From positions 80,157 to 144,156 of the forward strand of contig NZ_JFCA01000007.1 in the NCBI RefSeq assembly GCF_000612585.1: 64,000 nucleotides of DNA, written 5' to 3'. The notes below the pieces were generated by a model. That model searched no databases. It was not told the DNA's origin and saw only the letters and a program-made list of their open reading frames with translations. The stretch is from Pseudomonas sp. CHM02 (lineage in GTDB: Bacteria > Pseudomonadota > Gammaproteobacteria > Pseudomonadales > Pseudomonadaceae). Of the stretch, positions 1-9,095 are shown one piece after another. Made by a program: the position numbers and the translations under genes. Each line of letters opens with the position of its first letter. The first letter of the stretch is position 1.

Positions 1-681
1 ACCAAGGTCAAGCTCAAGAAAGAGATCGTCACCCTGGGCGTCGAAGGTGTCGACCCGAACAAGAAGGTCGGCACCTACGTCGATCCTAAGGACTGGAACG
101 CGCTGATCAGCGACCCGGAAGTGCTGTTGATCGACACGCGTAACGACTACGAAGTGTCGATTGGCACCTTTGAAGGGGCGATCGACCCGAAAACCACCAG
201 TTTTCGCGAATTTCCCGACTACATCAAAGCCAACTTCGACCCGGCCAGGCACAAGAAAGTCGCCATGTTCTGCACTGGCGGCATCCGTTGCGAAAAAGCC
301 TCGAGCTACATGCTCAGCGAAGGCTTCGATGAGGTGTACCACCTCAAGGGCGGCATCCTGAAGTACCTCGAAGAGGTGCCCCAGGAAGAGACCAAGTGGC
401 AGGGCGACTGTTTTGTTTTCGATAATCGCGTCACCGTGCGCCACGACCTGAGCGAAGGCGACTACGATCAATGTCATGCCTGCCGCACACCGGTCAGTGT
501 GGAAGACCGCGCATCCGAGCACTACGTGGCGGGCATCAGTTGCCCGCACTGCTGGGATAAGCTGCCGGAGAAGACCCGTCGCAGTGCGATCGACCGGCAG
601 AAGCAGATCGAGCTGGCCAAGGCCCGCAATATGCCGCACCCGATTGGCTTCAACTACAAGCAAACCCCTTCCGAGGCCTGA
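1..681 (+). CDS. trhO: tRNA uridine(34) hydroxylase TrhO (5' end outside window)
   Basis: The reading frame is open from base 1, so the N-terminus lies upstream. The visible 226 residues carry the rhodanese domain of the TrhO/YceA family with the active-site loop [11 protein letters not shown], whose first cysteine is the catalytic one, followed by the family's cysteine-containing tail (CHAC and CPHC pairs). The family hydroxylates U34 of tRNAs as the first step of 5-(carboxy)methoxyuridine formation in the cytoplasm. The downstream thiol oxidoreductase starts 4 bases after the stop, so the two are probably co-transcribed. The same gene order precedes rbdA in P. aeruginosa, which supports a core-genome location. 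Confidence 0.9.
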   Translation, partial: TKVKLKKEIVTLGVEGVDPNKKVGTYVDPKDWNALISDPEVLLIDTRNDYEVSIGTFEGAIDPKTTSFREFPDYIKANFDPARHKKVAMFCTGGIRCEKASSYMLSEGFDEVYHLKGGILKYLEEVPQEETKWQGDCFVFDNRVTVRHDLSEGDYDQCHACRTPVSVEDRASEHYVAGISCPHCWDKLPEKTRRSAIDRQKQIELAKARNMPHPIGFNYKQTPSEA

Positions 682-685
682 GCCC

Positions 686-1321
686 ATGTCCGCGCGCCTG
701 CTCTATGTAATGGACCCGATGTGTTCCTGGTGCTGGGGTTTTGCTCCGGTGGCCGAGGCGTTGGTGGAGCAGGCCCAGGCGGCCGGCGTGGAGCTGCACC
801 TGGTGGTGGGCGGCTTGCGCACCGGCAGCGGTGCGGCGCTGGAGCCGACCACCCGGCGCTACATTCTTGAGCACTGGCAGGCGGTTACCGACGCCACCGG
901 CCAGCCGTTCAAGCGCGAAGGCGCGTTGCCCGACGGTTTTGTCTACGACACCGAGCCGGCGTGCCGTGCCATTGTCACGGCGCGCAGCCTGGCGCCGGAC
1001 TGTGCCTGGAAGCTGCTGGGGCTGATCCAGCGTGCGTTTTATGTCGAGGGCCGCGACGTGACCCTGGCCAGGGTGCTGGTCGAGCTGGCCGAGGAGACGG
1101 GCATCCCGCGTATCGAGTTTGCCGGCGCCTTCGACCGTGCCGAGCAGCACGCCGCCACTGCGGCCGACTTCACCTGGGTACAGGACCTGGGCATCGCCGG
1201 TTTCCCGACGCTGCTGGCCGAGCGCAATGGTCAACTGGCCTTGCTGACCAACGGTTATCAGCCGCTGTCCGAGCTGTCGCCGTTGTTGGGTCGATGGCTG
1301 GAGCGAGCAACCTGTGCATGA
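686..1321 (+). CDS. DsbA-family thiol:disulfide oxidoreductase-like protein
   Basis: A 211-residue thioredoxin-fold protein begins MSARLLYVMDPMCSWCWG, with a CSWC redox pair at about residues 12-15 and a cis-proline region (AGFPTLL) near residue 172. This is the FrnE/DsbA-like family. There is no signal peptide, so it probably acts in the cytoplasm, unlike true DsbA. A longer upstream frame exists but overlaps trhO. The ATG at 686 lies just past the trhO stop and gives the family's normal start. The stop overlaps the start of the ABC exporter gene by 8 bases, which suggests translational coupling. Confidence 0.82.
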   Translation: MSARLLYVMDPMCSWCWGFAPVAEALVEQAQAAGVELHLVVGGLRTGSGAALEPTTRRYILEHWQAVTDATGQPFKREGALPDGFVYDTEPACRAIVTARSLAPDCAWKLLGLIQRAFYVEGRDVTLARVLVELAEETGIPRIEFAGAFDRAEQHAATAADFTWVQDLGIAGFPTLLAERNGQLALLTNGYQPLSELSPLLGRWLERATCA

Positions 1322-3131
1322 TCAGCCCGACCAGGAACCCGGTAAACGCGTCGACCGCCTGACCTGGGCGGAAATTCGCCGGCTGGCACTGCGTCACAAG
1401 AAATCCCTGTGGATCGCCAATGGTGTTGCCGTGCTGGCGACCCTGTGCAGCGTGCCTATCCCTCTGCTGTTGCCGTTGCTGGTGGACGAAGTGCTGCTGG
1501 GCCGTGGCGATGCGGCCCTCAAAGTGATGAACCACGCGCTGCCGCTGGGCTGGCAGAAGGCGGCCGGTTACATCGGCCTGATGCTGCTGGTGACCCTGTT
1601 CCTGCGCTGCGGCGCCCTGGTGTTCAACGTGGTGCAGGCGCGACTGTTTGCGCGGTTGGCCAAGGACATCGTGTACCGCATTCGCGTGCGCCTGATCCAA
1701 CGGCTCAAGCGCATTTCCCTGGGCGAATATGAAAGCCTGGGCAGTGGCACCGTCACCACGCACCTGGTTACCGACCTGGATACCCTGGATAAATTCGTCG
1801 GCGAAACCCTCAGCCGTTTCCTGGTGGCCATGCTCACGCTGGTGGGAACGTCGGCGATCCTGGTGTGGATGCATTGGCAACTGGCGTTGCTGATCCTGCT
1901 GTTCAACCCGCTGGTGATCTACGCCACGGTGCAGTTGGGCAAGCGCGTCAAGCACCTGAAGAAGCTGGAGAACGACAGCACGTCGCGCTTTACCCAGGCG
2001 CTGACCGAAACCCTAGACGCCATCCAGGAAGTGCGCGCCGGCAACCGCCAGGGCTTTTTCCTCGGACGCCTTGGCCAGCGTGCCCAGGAGGTGCGTGACT
2101 ACGCGATCCACTCCCAGTGGAAAACCGATGCCTCCAGCCGTGCCAGCGGTTTGCTGTTCCAGTTCGGTATCGACATCTTCCGGGCGGCGGCGATGCTCAC
2201 GGTGCTGTTTTCCGACCTGTCCATCGGCCAGATGCTCGCGGTGTTCAGTTACCTGTGGTTCATGATCGGTCCTGTGGAACAACTGTTGAACCTGCAATAC
2301 GCCTACTACGCGGCGGGCGGGGCGCTGACGCGGATCAACGAACTGCTGGCGCGGGCCGATGAGCCGCAGTATGCCGGCGGCGAAGACCCGTTCACCGGGC
2401 GCGACACCGTGGGCATCGAGGTGCGCGGCCTCGATTTCGGCTATGGCGAAGACCTGGTGCTGGACCAATTGAACCTGGCCATCGCCCCCGGTGAAAAGGT
2501 GGCGATCGTCGGCGCCAGCGGCGGTGGCAAAAGCACCCTGGTGCAACTGTTGCTCGGGCTCTACACGCCCCAGGCCGGCACGATCCGCTTTGGCGGGGCA
2601 ACCCAGCAGGAAATCGGCCTGGAGACCATTCGCGAGCATGTCGCCGTGGTGCTGCAACACCCCGCCCTGTTCAACGACACCGTGCGCGCCAACCTGACCA
2701 TGGGCCGCGAGCGCAGCGACCAGGCCTGCTGGCAGGCACTGGAAATCGCCCAGTTGGAGGCTACCGTCAAGGCATTGCCCATGGGCCTGGATAGCGTGGT
2801 GGGGCGTTCCGGGGTGCGGTTCTCGGGTGGTCAGCGTCAGCGCCTGGCGATTGCGCGCATGGTGTTGGCCGAGCCGAAAGTGGTGATCCTCGACGAGGCG
2901 ACTTCCGCCCTGGATGCGGCCACCGAGTACAACCTGCACCAGGCGCTTGCACGCTTCCTCAGCGGGCGTACTACACTGATCATTGCCCACCGCCTGTCGG
3001 CGGTTAAGCAGGCCGATCGAGTATTAGTGTTCGACGGCGGTCACATTGCTGAGGACGGTGATCATCAGCAACTGATTGCCGATGGCGGCTTGTACGCCAA
3101 ACTCTATGGACACTTGCAACAAGTGCGTTGA
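1314..3131 (+). CDS. ABC exporter, fused membrane and ATPase domains
   Basis: A 605-residue half-transporter of the exporter (MsbA/LapB-like) type. Residues about 20-330 form six membrane helices. The nucleotide-binding domain carries Walker A GASGGGKST near residue 399, signature FSGGQRQRLAIAR near 502, Walker B VVILDEATSALD near 523, and the H-loop histidine in IIAHRLS. It should work as a homodimer in the inner membrane; the substrate is unknown. The start is a GTG inside the end of the preceding gene. The same fused exporter precedes rbdA in P. aeruginosa (PA0860), so this looks like conserved synteny. There is no partner accessory or outer-membrane gene here. Confidence 0.88.
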   Translation: MHDQPDQEPGKRVDRLTWAEIRRLALRHKKSLWIANGVAVLATLCSVPIPLLLPLLVDEVLLGRGDAALKVMNHALPLGWQKAAGYIGLMLLVTLFLRCGALVFNVVQARLFARLAKDIVYRIRVRLIQRLKRISLGEYESLGSGTVTTHLVTDLDTLDKFVGETLSRFLVAMLTLVGTSAILVWMHWQLALLILLFNPLVIYATVQLGKRVKHLKKLENDSTSRFTQALTETLDAIQEVRAGNRQGFFLGRLGQRAQEVRDYAIHSQWKTDASSRASGLLFQFGIDIFRAAAMLTVLFSDLSIGQMLAVFSYLWFMIGPVEQLLNLQYAYYAAGGALTRINELLARADEPQYAGGEDPFTGRDTVGIEVRGLDFGYGEDLVLDQLNLAIAPGEKVAIVGASGGGKSTLVQLLLGLYTPQAGTIRFGGATQQEIGLETIREHVAVVLQHPALFNDTVRANLTMGRERSDQACWQALEIAQLEATVKALPMGLDSVVGRSGVRFSGGQRQRLAIARMVLAEPKVVILDEATSALDAATEYNLHQALARFLSGRTTLIIAHRLSAVKQADRVLVFDGGHIAEDGDHQQLIADGGLYAKLYGHLQQVR

Positions 3132-3202
3132 TTTAGCCTAGGCTGAGCGATCGGAAGCGGATATTCGCGTGCGTATCCAGCAGTGCATGTGCAAGGGACT
3201 TC

Positions 3203-5665
3203 ATGAAGCAAAAGCGGACTCTCGGAACGCCAAGGCTGTTGGGCATTGTCTGGCCCTTTATCGCCGTCGTACTGTTCCAGGCATTGTTAGGCTGCGGCAG
3301 TCTCTACATGCTTTCGGCAGTGCGTGGTTATGTGGCTGGCGAAAGCCTGTGGTCCAAGGGCCAGAAAGACGCCATCTATTACCTGACGCTGTACGCCGAT
3401 AACCGCGACGACACCACTTACCTCAAATATCAGCAGGCCATCGCCGTGCCTCAGGGCGGGCATGAACTGCGCATTGCCCTGGACCGTCCCACTCCTGACC
3501 TGAGCGCTGCGCGCCTGGGTATCCTCAAGGGCGGCAACCACCCGGATGACGTTTCCAGCCTGATCTGGCTGTACCTCAACTTTCGTCATTTCAGCTACCT
3601 GGAAAAAGCCATCGAGTTGTGGACGGTTGGCGATGGCTACCTGGTGCAATTGGATGATCTGGCGCGCGAGATGCACAACGCGATCACTCGCGACCAAGTC
3701 AGCGCCAACGATGTGCGGCAGTGGAAGGCGCATATCACCGCGATCAACGAAGGCGTAACGCCCGCCGCCAAGGCCTTCAGTGATGCCTTGGGCGAAGGCT
3801 CGCGCATGATCCTGCGGCTGCTGCTGATCACCAACCTGGCCACGGCCCTCGGCCTGATTGTGCTGGCGCTGTTGCGCACGCATAAGCTGCTGACCCAGCG
3901 CCATGCCTTTGCCAACGCCCTGCAAGAAGAGAAGGAACGGGCGCAGATCACCCTGGAGTCGATTGGCGACGGGGTGATCACCACCGATGTCGACGGCACT
4001 ATCACCTACATGAACCCGGCAGCCGAGGCGCTGACCCATTGGCAGTCGGCTCAGGCTCAAGGGTTGCCCCTCGCTGCGCTGTTCAACCTGCTGGATGACA
4101 ATGCCCAGCCCGACGGCTTTACCTTGATCGAACATATCGTCAAGGGCCAGCTCAGCGGTGGCAGCGAGCATTCGAAAACCATCCAGCGCCTGGATGGCAG
4201 CACGGTCTCGGTGACGTTGGTAGGGGCGCCGATCCGTGGCGCCGGCAAGGTCACGGGGGCGGTGCTGGTGTTGCATGACATGACCCAGGAGCGTCAATAC
4301 ATCGCCAACCTGTCCTGGCAGGCGACGCACGACGCACTGACCGGCCTGGCCAACCGCCGCGAATTCGAATTCCGCCTGGAGCAGGTGCTGCATCCTTCCG
4401 CCCAGCAGAACGGCGGGCGCCATGCATTGATGTTCCTCGACCTCGACCAGTTCAAGCTGGTCAACGACACCTGCGGCCATGCGGCGGGGGACGAGTTGCT
4501 GCGGCATATCTGCGCGCTGCTGCAGTCGGACCTGCGCGAAGGTGACACCCTGGCGCGCCTGGGCGGAGACGAGTTCGGCATCTTGCTGGAAAACTGCCCG
4601 GCGACCGTGGCGGAAAAAATCGCCGAGAGCCTGCGCCATACCGTGCAAAGCCTGCACTTTGTGTGGAAAGGCCGGCCATTCATGACCACCGTCAGCATTG
4701 GCCTGGTGCATCTGGGGAACACCCCGACCACCCTGGAAACCTCGCTACGCGCCGCCGACATGGCGTGCTACATGGCCAAGGAAAAGGGCCGCAACCGCGT
4801 GCAGGTGTACCACGCCGACGATTCGGAGCTGTCGCTGCGCTTTGGCGAAATGGCCTGGGTGCAGCGCCTGCACATGGCGTTGGAAGAGAACCGGTTCTGC
4901 CTCTACGCCCAGGAAATCTCCCCCCTGGGGCAGACCGACGGTGGCGATGGGCATATCGAGATCCTGCTGCGCCTGCACGACGAGGCCGGTCGCATCATTC
5001 TGCCCGACAGCTTTATCCCCGCCGCCGAGCGCTACGGCCTGATGACGTCCCTGGACCGTTGGGTGGTGGAAAATGTGTTCAAGATCATCGCCCGTTGCCT
5101 GTTGGAGCGTCCGGGGCGACCCATGGCGATGTGTGCGATCAATCTGTCAGGCATAACCATTGGTGATGATGACTTCCTCGGGTTTTTGCGTGAGAAGTTT
5201 CATACATACAATATTCCGCCCGGCATGATCTGTTTTGAAATTACCGAAACCAGCGCGATTGCAAACTTGGGCAGTGCGATTCGATTTATTAATGAACTCA
5301 AAGCCTTAGGCTGTCACTTCTCGCTGGATGACTTTTGTGCCGGAATGTCCTCATTCGCCTATCTCAAACATTTACCTGTAGACTTCCTGAAGATCGATGG
5401 AAGTTTCGTAAAGGATATGCTGGACGACCCGATTAACCGCGCGATGGTCGAAGTGATCAACCACATCGGCCATGTCATGGGTAAGCGCACAATTGCAGAG
5501 TTTGTCGAGACACCGCAAATCGAACAGGCATTACTCGAAATTGGTGTGGATTACGCTCAGGGCTACCTGATTGAACGACCGCAATTGTTTACCTTTGATA
5601 GCTTGCAGTGTCGACCTGTGCGGCCGCAGCCTCTGTTATTCAAGGCGCCCGGCACATTCCGCTGA
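3203..5665 (+). CDS. rbdA: Membrane-bound PAS-GGDEF-EAL c-di-GMP protein, RbdA-type
   Basis: An 820-residue inner-membrane protein. A membrane helix at about 14-36, a periplasmic segment, and a second helix near 200-220 precede a PAS domain (about 245-365), a GGDEF domain and an EAL domain. The GGDEF signature is intact (LARLGGDEFG, about 455) with an RxxD inhibitory site five residues before it. The EAL motif reads EIL, keeping the metal-binding glutamate, and the downstream LDDFCAGMSSF and DFLKIDGS motifs are present. The architecture, length and neighbours match P. aeruginosa RbdA, a phosphodiesterase that promotes biofilm dispersal. Base composition becomes visibly more AT-rich from about 5150 to 5620. 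Confidence 0.87.
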   Translation: MKQKRTLGTPRLLGIVWPFIAVVLFQALLGCGSLYMLSAVRGYVAGESLWSKGQKDAIYYLTLYADNRDDTTYLKYQQAIAVPQGGHELRIALDRPTPDLSAARLGILKGGNHPDDVSSLIWLYLNFRHFSYLEKAIELWTVGDGYLVQLDDLAREMHNAITRDQVSANDVRQWKAHITAINEGVTPAAKAFSDALGEGSRMILRLLLITNLATALGLIVLALLRTHKLLTQRHAFANALQEEKERAQITLESIGDGVITTDVDGTITYMNPAAEALTHWQSAQAQGLPLAALFNLLDDNAQPDGFTLIEHIVKGQLSGGSEHSKTIQRLDGSTVSVTLVGAPIRGAGKVTGAVLVLHDMTQERQYIANLSWQATHDALTGLANRREFEFRLEQVLHPSAQQNGGRHALMFLDLDQFKLVNDTCGHAAGDELLRHICALLQSDLREGDTLARLGGDEFGILLENCPATVAEKIAESLRHTVQSLHFVWKGRPFMTTVSIGLVHLGNTPTTLETSLRAADMACYMAKEKGRNRVQVYHADDSELSLRFGEMAWVQRLHMALEENRFCLYAQEISPLGQTDGGDGHIEILLRLHDEAGRIILPDSFIPAAERYGLMTSLDRWVVENVFKIIARCLLERPGRPMAMCAINLSGITIGDDDFLGFLREKFHTYNIPPGMICFEITETSAIANLGSAIRFINELKALGCHFSLDDFCAGMSSFAYLKHLPVDFLKIDGSFVKDMLDDPINRAMVEVINHIGHVMGKRTIAEFVETPQIEQALLEIGVDYAQGYLIERPQLFTFDSLQCRPVRPQPLLFKAPGTFR

Positions 5666-5710
5666 AACATTTGCTGGTCTGTACAATCACACTTAAAAAG
5701 GAGCCTTACA

Positions 5711-6511
5711 GTGATCGACACATTCAACAGAACCGGCCCGCTAATGGAAGCCTCGAGTTACCCCGCCTGGGCGCAGAAACTGATCCAGGACTGTAGCGAG
5801 AGCAAGCGCCGCGTTGTCGAGCACGAACTGTACCAGCGCATGCGCGATAACACGCTCAGCGCCAAGACCATGCGCCACTACCTGATCGGTGGCTGGCCCG
5901 TGGTGGAACAGTTTGCCTTGTACATGGCACAGAACCTCACCAAGACCAAATTTGCCCGCCATCCTGGCGAGGACATGGCGCGCCGCTGGCTGATGCGCAA
6001 TATTCGCGTGGAACTCAACCACGCCGACTATTGGGTGCATTGGGCCCGTGCACACGGGGTAAGCCTGGAGGAGTTGCAGGCCCAGAACGTGCCGCCGGAG
6101 TTGCATGCACTGAGCCATTGGTGCTGGCACACCAGCTCCGCCGATTCGCTGATCGTGGCCATTGCCGCGACCAACTACGCGATCGAAGGGGCAACGGGGG
6201 AGTGGTCTGCGGTGGTGTGCTCCACCGGTGTCTACGCGGCGGCCTTCCCCGAGGAAGAACGCAAGCGTGCGATGAAGTGGCTGAAGATGCACGCCCAGTA
6301 CGATGACGCCCACCCGTGGGAAGCACTGGAAATCATCTGCACCCTGGCCGGGATGAACCCGAGCAAGGCATTGCAGGTAGAACTGCGCCAAGCCGTGTGC
6401 AAGAGCTACGACTACATGTACCTGTTCCTGGAAAGCTGCATGCGCCTGGAAAAAGAGAAAGCCCCAGCCGTACTGCGTGAGCGCCAGGCGCGGGTCGCCA
6501 GCGAGGCCTGA
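5711..6511 (+). CDS. TenA/PqqC-fold iron-containing redox enzyme-like protein
   Basis: A 266-residue all-helical protein resembling the TenA/PqqC/CADD haem-oxygenase fold. Acidic and histidine residues consistent with a buried metal or cofactor site are visible (RVELNHADYWVHW, ALSHWCWHTS, ATNYAIEG, HAQYDDAHPWEALE). The start is a GTG at 5711 with AAGGAG eight bases upstream; the internal ATG at 5741 has no such site. The gene follows rbdA by 45 bases and may be co-transcribed. The substrate cannot be read from sequence, and thiamine salvage is only a family-level possibility because no thi genes are nearby. Confidence 0.72.
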   Translation: MIDTFNRTGPLMEASSYPAWAQKLIQDCSESKRRVVEHELYQRMRDNTLSAKTMRHYLIGGWPVVEQFALYMAQNLTKTKFARHPGEDMARRWLMRNIRVELNHADYWVHWARAHGVSLEELQAQNVPPELHALSHWCWHTSSADSLIVAIAATNYAIEGATGEWSAVVCSTGVYAAAFPEEERKRAMKWLKMHAQYDDAHPWEALEIICTLAGMNPSKALQVELRQAVCKSYDYMYLFLESCMRLEKEKAPAVLRERQARVASEA

Positions 6512-6520
6512 TGTAAAGGG

Positions 6521-6542
6521 AGATGGCGGGGTTTACCCCGCC
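6521..6542. terminator. Possible bidirectional terminator hairpin
   Basis: The inverted repeat GGCGGGG-TTTA-CCCCGCC sits between two convergent genes, overlapping the stop of the minus-strand cyclase. There is no clear T-tract on the plus strand and only a short one (CCCTTT) on the minus strand, so it is a candidate and not a textbook intrinsic terminator. Confidence 0.45.
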
Positions 6543-7459
6543 ATCGCCAAGCGGTTGCGGCCTTCGCGCTTGGCCACGTACAAGGCGCTGTCGGCCCGGC
6601 GCAGCAGGCTTTCGGCAGACTCGGCGGCCAGCAAGGTCGAGCAGCCCAGGCTGACCGTCAATTCGATTCGCGTTCCGTCCGCCCAGTAGTCCTGGGCCTG
6701 TGCCGCCTGGCGCAGGCGTTCGCCGACCATCGCCGCCGCGTCCCGGCCGGTGTTGGACAGCAGGATCAGAAATTCTTCCCCGCCAAACCGAAACACCATG
6801 TCCACGTTACGCAACTGGCCCTTGATTGCAGCAGCGACGGCGCGCAACACCTTATCGCCCGCCGCATGGCCGTGGGTGTCGTTGATGCGCTTGAAATGGT
6901 CGATGTCCAGCATCAACAGGGACAACGGGTTCAGGTGCCGGCGCGCCATGTCGATTTCCCGCTGCAGGGTCTGGTCCATGGCGATGCGGTTGCCGGTCTC
7001 GGTCAACGGGTCGCGCAGGGCGCTGCGGGTGGCGGCGCGATAGAGCAGGGCGTTGCGCATCGGGTAGAGCAGCGTGGCCAGCAGGGATTCGAGCTGGCCG
7101 AGCTCTTCTTCCAGCAGCCGCTGGTTGCGACGAAAGATCAGCTCGCCGAGGTGCTCGCCTTCATGGCTCAGGCTGTAGCTCACCGAATGGTGGCCGCGAT
7201 GGCCGAATTCCAGGCGCAGGTCGCTGGCGTGGTGACGGTACTGCAGGGCGTCCAGGGGTACCAGGCGCTGGATCTCGCGAAAGAACACCGCAAGAATCCG
7301 CTCCGGTTCCAGGCTTGTCTGCAGTTGCAGGCCCAGTTGCTGGCGAAGTTGAGTGATAGTGGTGGGACGGCGGGGTAGAAGTGATGGCTGACCAAACCCC
7401 AGGCGTTGCAATTTGGCACTGTCAAAGTCAATTGCGTTGGTCTGGGTAGGTGTTTTCAT
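6533..7459 (-). CDS. Diguanylate cyclase (GGDEF), soluble
   Basis: A 308-residue protein starting MKTPTQTNAID. A seven-residue longer frame to 7480 exists, but this start fits better. Residues about 40-150 look like a GAF-type sensory domain with no membrane helix. The C-terminal GGDEF domain has MLDIDHFKRIND, an intact GGEEF signature near residue 225 and an RNVD inhibitory site five residues before it, so it should make c-di-GMP and be product-inhibited. It converges on the TenA-like gene and is transcribed alone. Its upstream region (7460-7695) is rich in palindromes. Confidence 0.85.
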   Translation of the reverse strand: MKTPTQTNAIDFDSAKLQRLGFGQPSLLPRRPTTITQLRQQLGLQLQTSLEPERILAVFFREIQRLVPLDALQYRHHASDLRLEFGHRGHHSVSYSLSHEGEHLGELIFRRNQRLLEEELGQLESLLATLLYPMRNALLYRAATRSALRDPLTETGNRIAMDQTLQREIDMARRHLNPLSLLMLDIDHFKRINDTHGHAAGDKVLRAVAAAIKGQLRNVDMVFRFGGEEFLILLSNTGRDAAAMVGERLRQAAQAQDYWADGTRIELTVSLGCSTLLAAESAESLLRRADSALYVAKREGRNRLAMAG

Positions 7460-7695
7460 AAGCGATCGGCCTCTAAGCACATAGCTGTCTTACAGGCTCG
7501 ATGAGAGTGGCGAGTGCCAAGCGTCTTACTGGTCCTTCAGTTCCGTAAAACATGAGTAACAGTCTAGACTGCTTTGCACGGGGTTATAACCCCTGGGCAC
7601 CGCCGCACGTCTTGTCATCGCTTAACCTGCTTGAATCAGGTTAGAGCCATATTCATGCCAAATGCCTTTATCCAAATAAAAAGCCTTATAAATCA
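7460..7695. promoter_or_regulatory. Palindrome-dense promoter region of the cyclase gene
   Basis: This non-coding stretch holds three perfect inverted repeats: CAGTCTAGACTG at 7561-7572, GGGGTTATAACCCC at 7581-7594, and TAACCTG-N7-CAGGTTA at 7623-7643. They lie upstream of the minus-strand diguanylate cyclase and downstream of the transporter terminator, so they are candidate operators for the cyclase. I recognise no specific regulator. Confidence 0.45.
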
Positions 7696-7727
7696 AGCGA
7701 CTGTTTTTATCGTTAAAAACAGTCGCT
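7696..7727 (-). terminator. Terminator hairpin downstream of the MFS gene
   Basis: A perfect 14-bp stem (AGCGACTGTTTTTA and its complement) with a TCGT loop lies 40 bases past the stop of the minus-strand transporter gene. The stem itself contains A and T runs that can serve as the uridine tract in either direction. Confidence 0.75.
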
Positions 7728-7766
7728 GAAGTGTGACGCCAGTTATTTGGCAACTGAGGGCCGGCC

Positions 7767-9041
7767 TTATTGTTTTTGCGGGTCGAACTGTTTATCGCGA
7801 ATAAACAATGCCGGTATTACACCGCAGATAAAGTACGCGCCGCCCATCACCAGGAAGCCCATGCCAATCGAACCCTGGGATGCCAGGAATCCAATGGCCG
7901 CGGGTGCCACTGCCGCGCCAATGCGCCCGATGTTGTAGGCCCCGCCCACCGCCGAACCGCGAAACTTCGCTTCGAAGCTTTCGGTCATGTACGTGGCATT
8001 GACGCCATAAGGGATCCCGTACAGGAAGCCGAACACCACCAGCATCCACAGGATGTTCTCGGGGCTCTGGAACAGCACGATCACCGGCAGGAAGATCGCC
8101 GTGCCCAGGGCGCCAAATGCAAACACGGCACGACGTCCCAGGCGATCTGCCGCGAGGCCTGCGAGGATCTTGCCGAAAATCATTGCCGCATAGGTACCGA
8201 CCATGTAGCTGGTCATCGACTTGAAGTTCATCCCCAGTTCGCTTTCCAGGTAGGACGGCATCCAGTTGTTCACGCCGTAGTAGCCGAACTGCAGGAAGCC
8301 TGCGGTGAGTGCCCAGAGCAGGAACATGCGGCTGGCCTTCGGGTCGCTGAAGATCAGCTTGAACATGCCGTCGGGCTTTTTCTTCAGGGCCTGCTGGCTA
8401 CCAGTGGCTTTCTCCCGTGCTCGCTCGGCCTGTGCGGTCAGCCAGGCCTGTGGCTCGGGGACCAGGCGTTGCATCAACACGGCGAGAATCACCGGGATGA
8501 TTGCCACGTAGAACAGCCAGCGCCAACCGTGCTCCGGCAGGATCCAGCCGGCCAGCAGGGTGGCGACGATGTAACCCACCGACCACCCCGCCTGCAGGGT
8601 GCCGAGCACGGTGGTGCGATAGCGGGTCGGCACGTATTCCGCCATCAGCGTATTGCACGCCACATACAGCGCGCCCAGGCCGAGGGAGGCGAAAAACCGG
8701 GTACTCGCAAACTGCCAATAGCTGTGGGTCATGCCCAGGATCGCCGTGCCCACGGAGAACAGCACAATGCTCCACACCACGGTCTTTACCCGACCGAAGC
8801 GGTCACAGGCCCAGCCACCGTAGATCCCGCCGATGGCCATGCCGGCCAGGGTGAAACTGCCGAGGCTGCCGGCTTCGACGCTGGTCAGGCCGAACTCGGC
8901 CTTGAGGCTGCTGAGGCTGTAGGACAACAACATCAGGTCTGCACCATCGATCAACAGGCCGAGGAAGCAGAAGATGAAAACGATGATCCACAGTTTGCTT
9001 TTTGCAGGCGACAACGCGCCCGCCGATGCGGCGACTTCCAT
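7767..9041 (-). CDS. MFS metabolite:H+ symporter
   Basis: A 424-residue carrier with 12 predicted membrane helices. The GGWACDRFGRVK loop 2-3 signature (about 75-86) and the repeat in loop 8-9 (LAADRLGRR) mark the major facilitator superfamily; DGADLMLL in helix 1 is typical of carriers for aromatic or organic acids. It lies 54 bases downstream of the acyl-CoA dehydrogenase gene on the same strand, so it probably imports the acid degraded by this CoA-dependent cluster. It ends at a strong hairpin. Confidence 0.83.
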   Translation of the reverse strand: MEVAASAGALSPAKSKLWIIVFIFCFLGLLIDGADLMLLSYSLSSLKAEFGLTSVEAGSLGSFTLAGMAIGGIYGGWACDRFGRVKTVVWSIVLFSVGTAILGMTHSYWQFASTRFFASLGLGALYVACNTLMAEYVPTRYRTTVLGTLQAGWSVGYIVATLLAGWILPEHGWRWLFYVAIIPVILAVLMQRLVPEPQAWLTAQAERAREKATGSQQALKKKPDGMFKLIFSDPKASRMFLLWALTAGFLQFGYYGVNNWMPSYLESELGMNFKSMTSYMVGTYAAMIFGKILAGLAADRLGRRAVFAFGALGTAIFLPVIVLFQSPENILWMLVVFGFLYGIPYGVNATYMTESFEAKFRGSAVGGAYNIGRIGAAVAPAAIGFLASQGSIGMGFLVMGGAYFICGVIPALFIRDKQFDPQKQ

Positions 9042-9095
9042 AACGATACCTTGCTTGTAGTTGTTAGGGCATTGGGTATGGTGGTGCGGTGAGGC

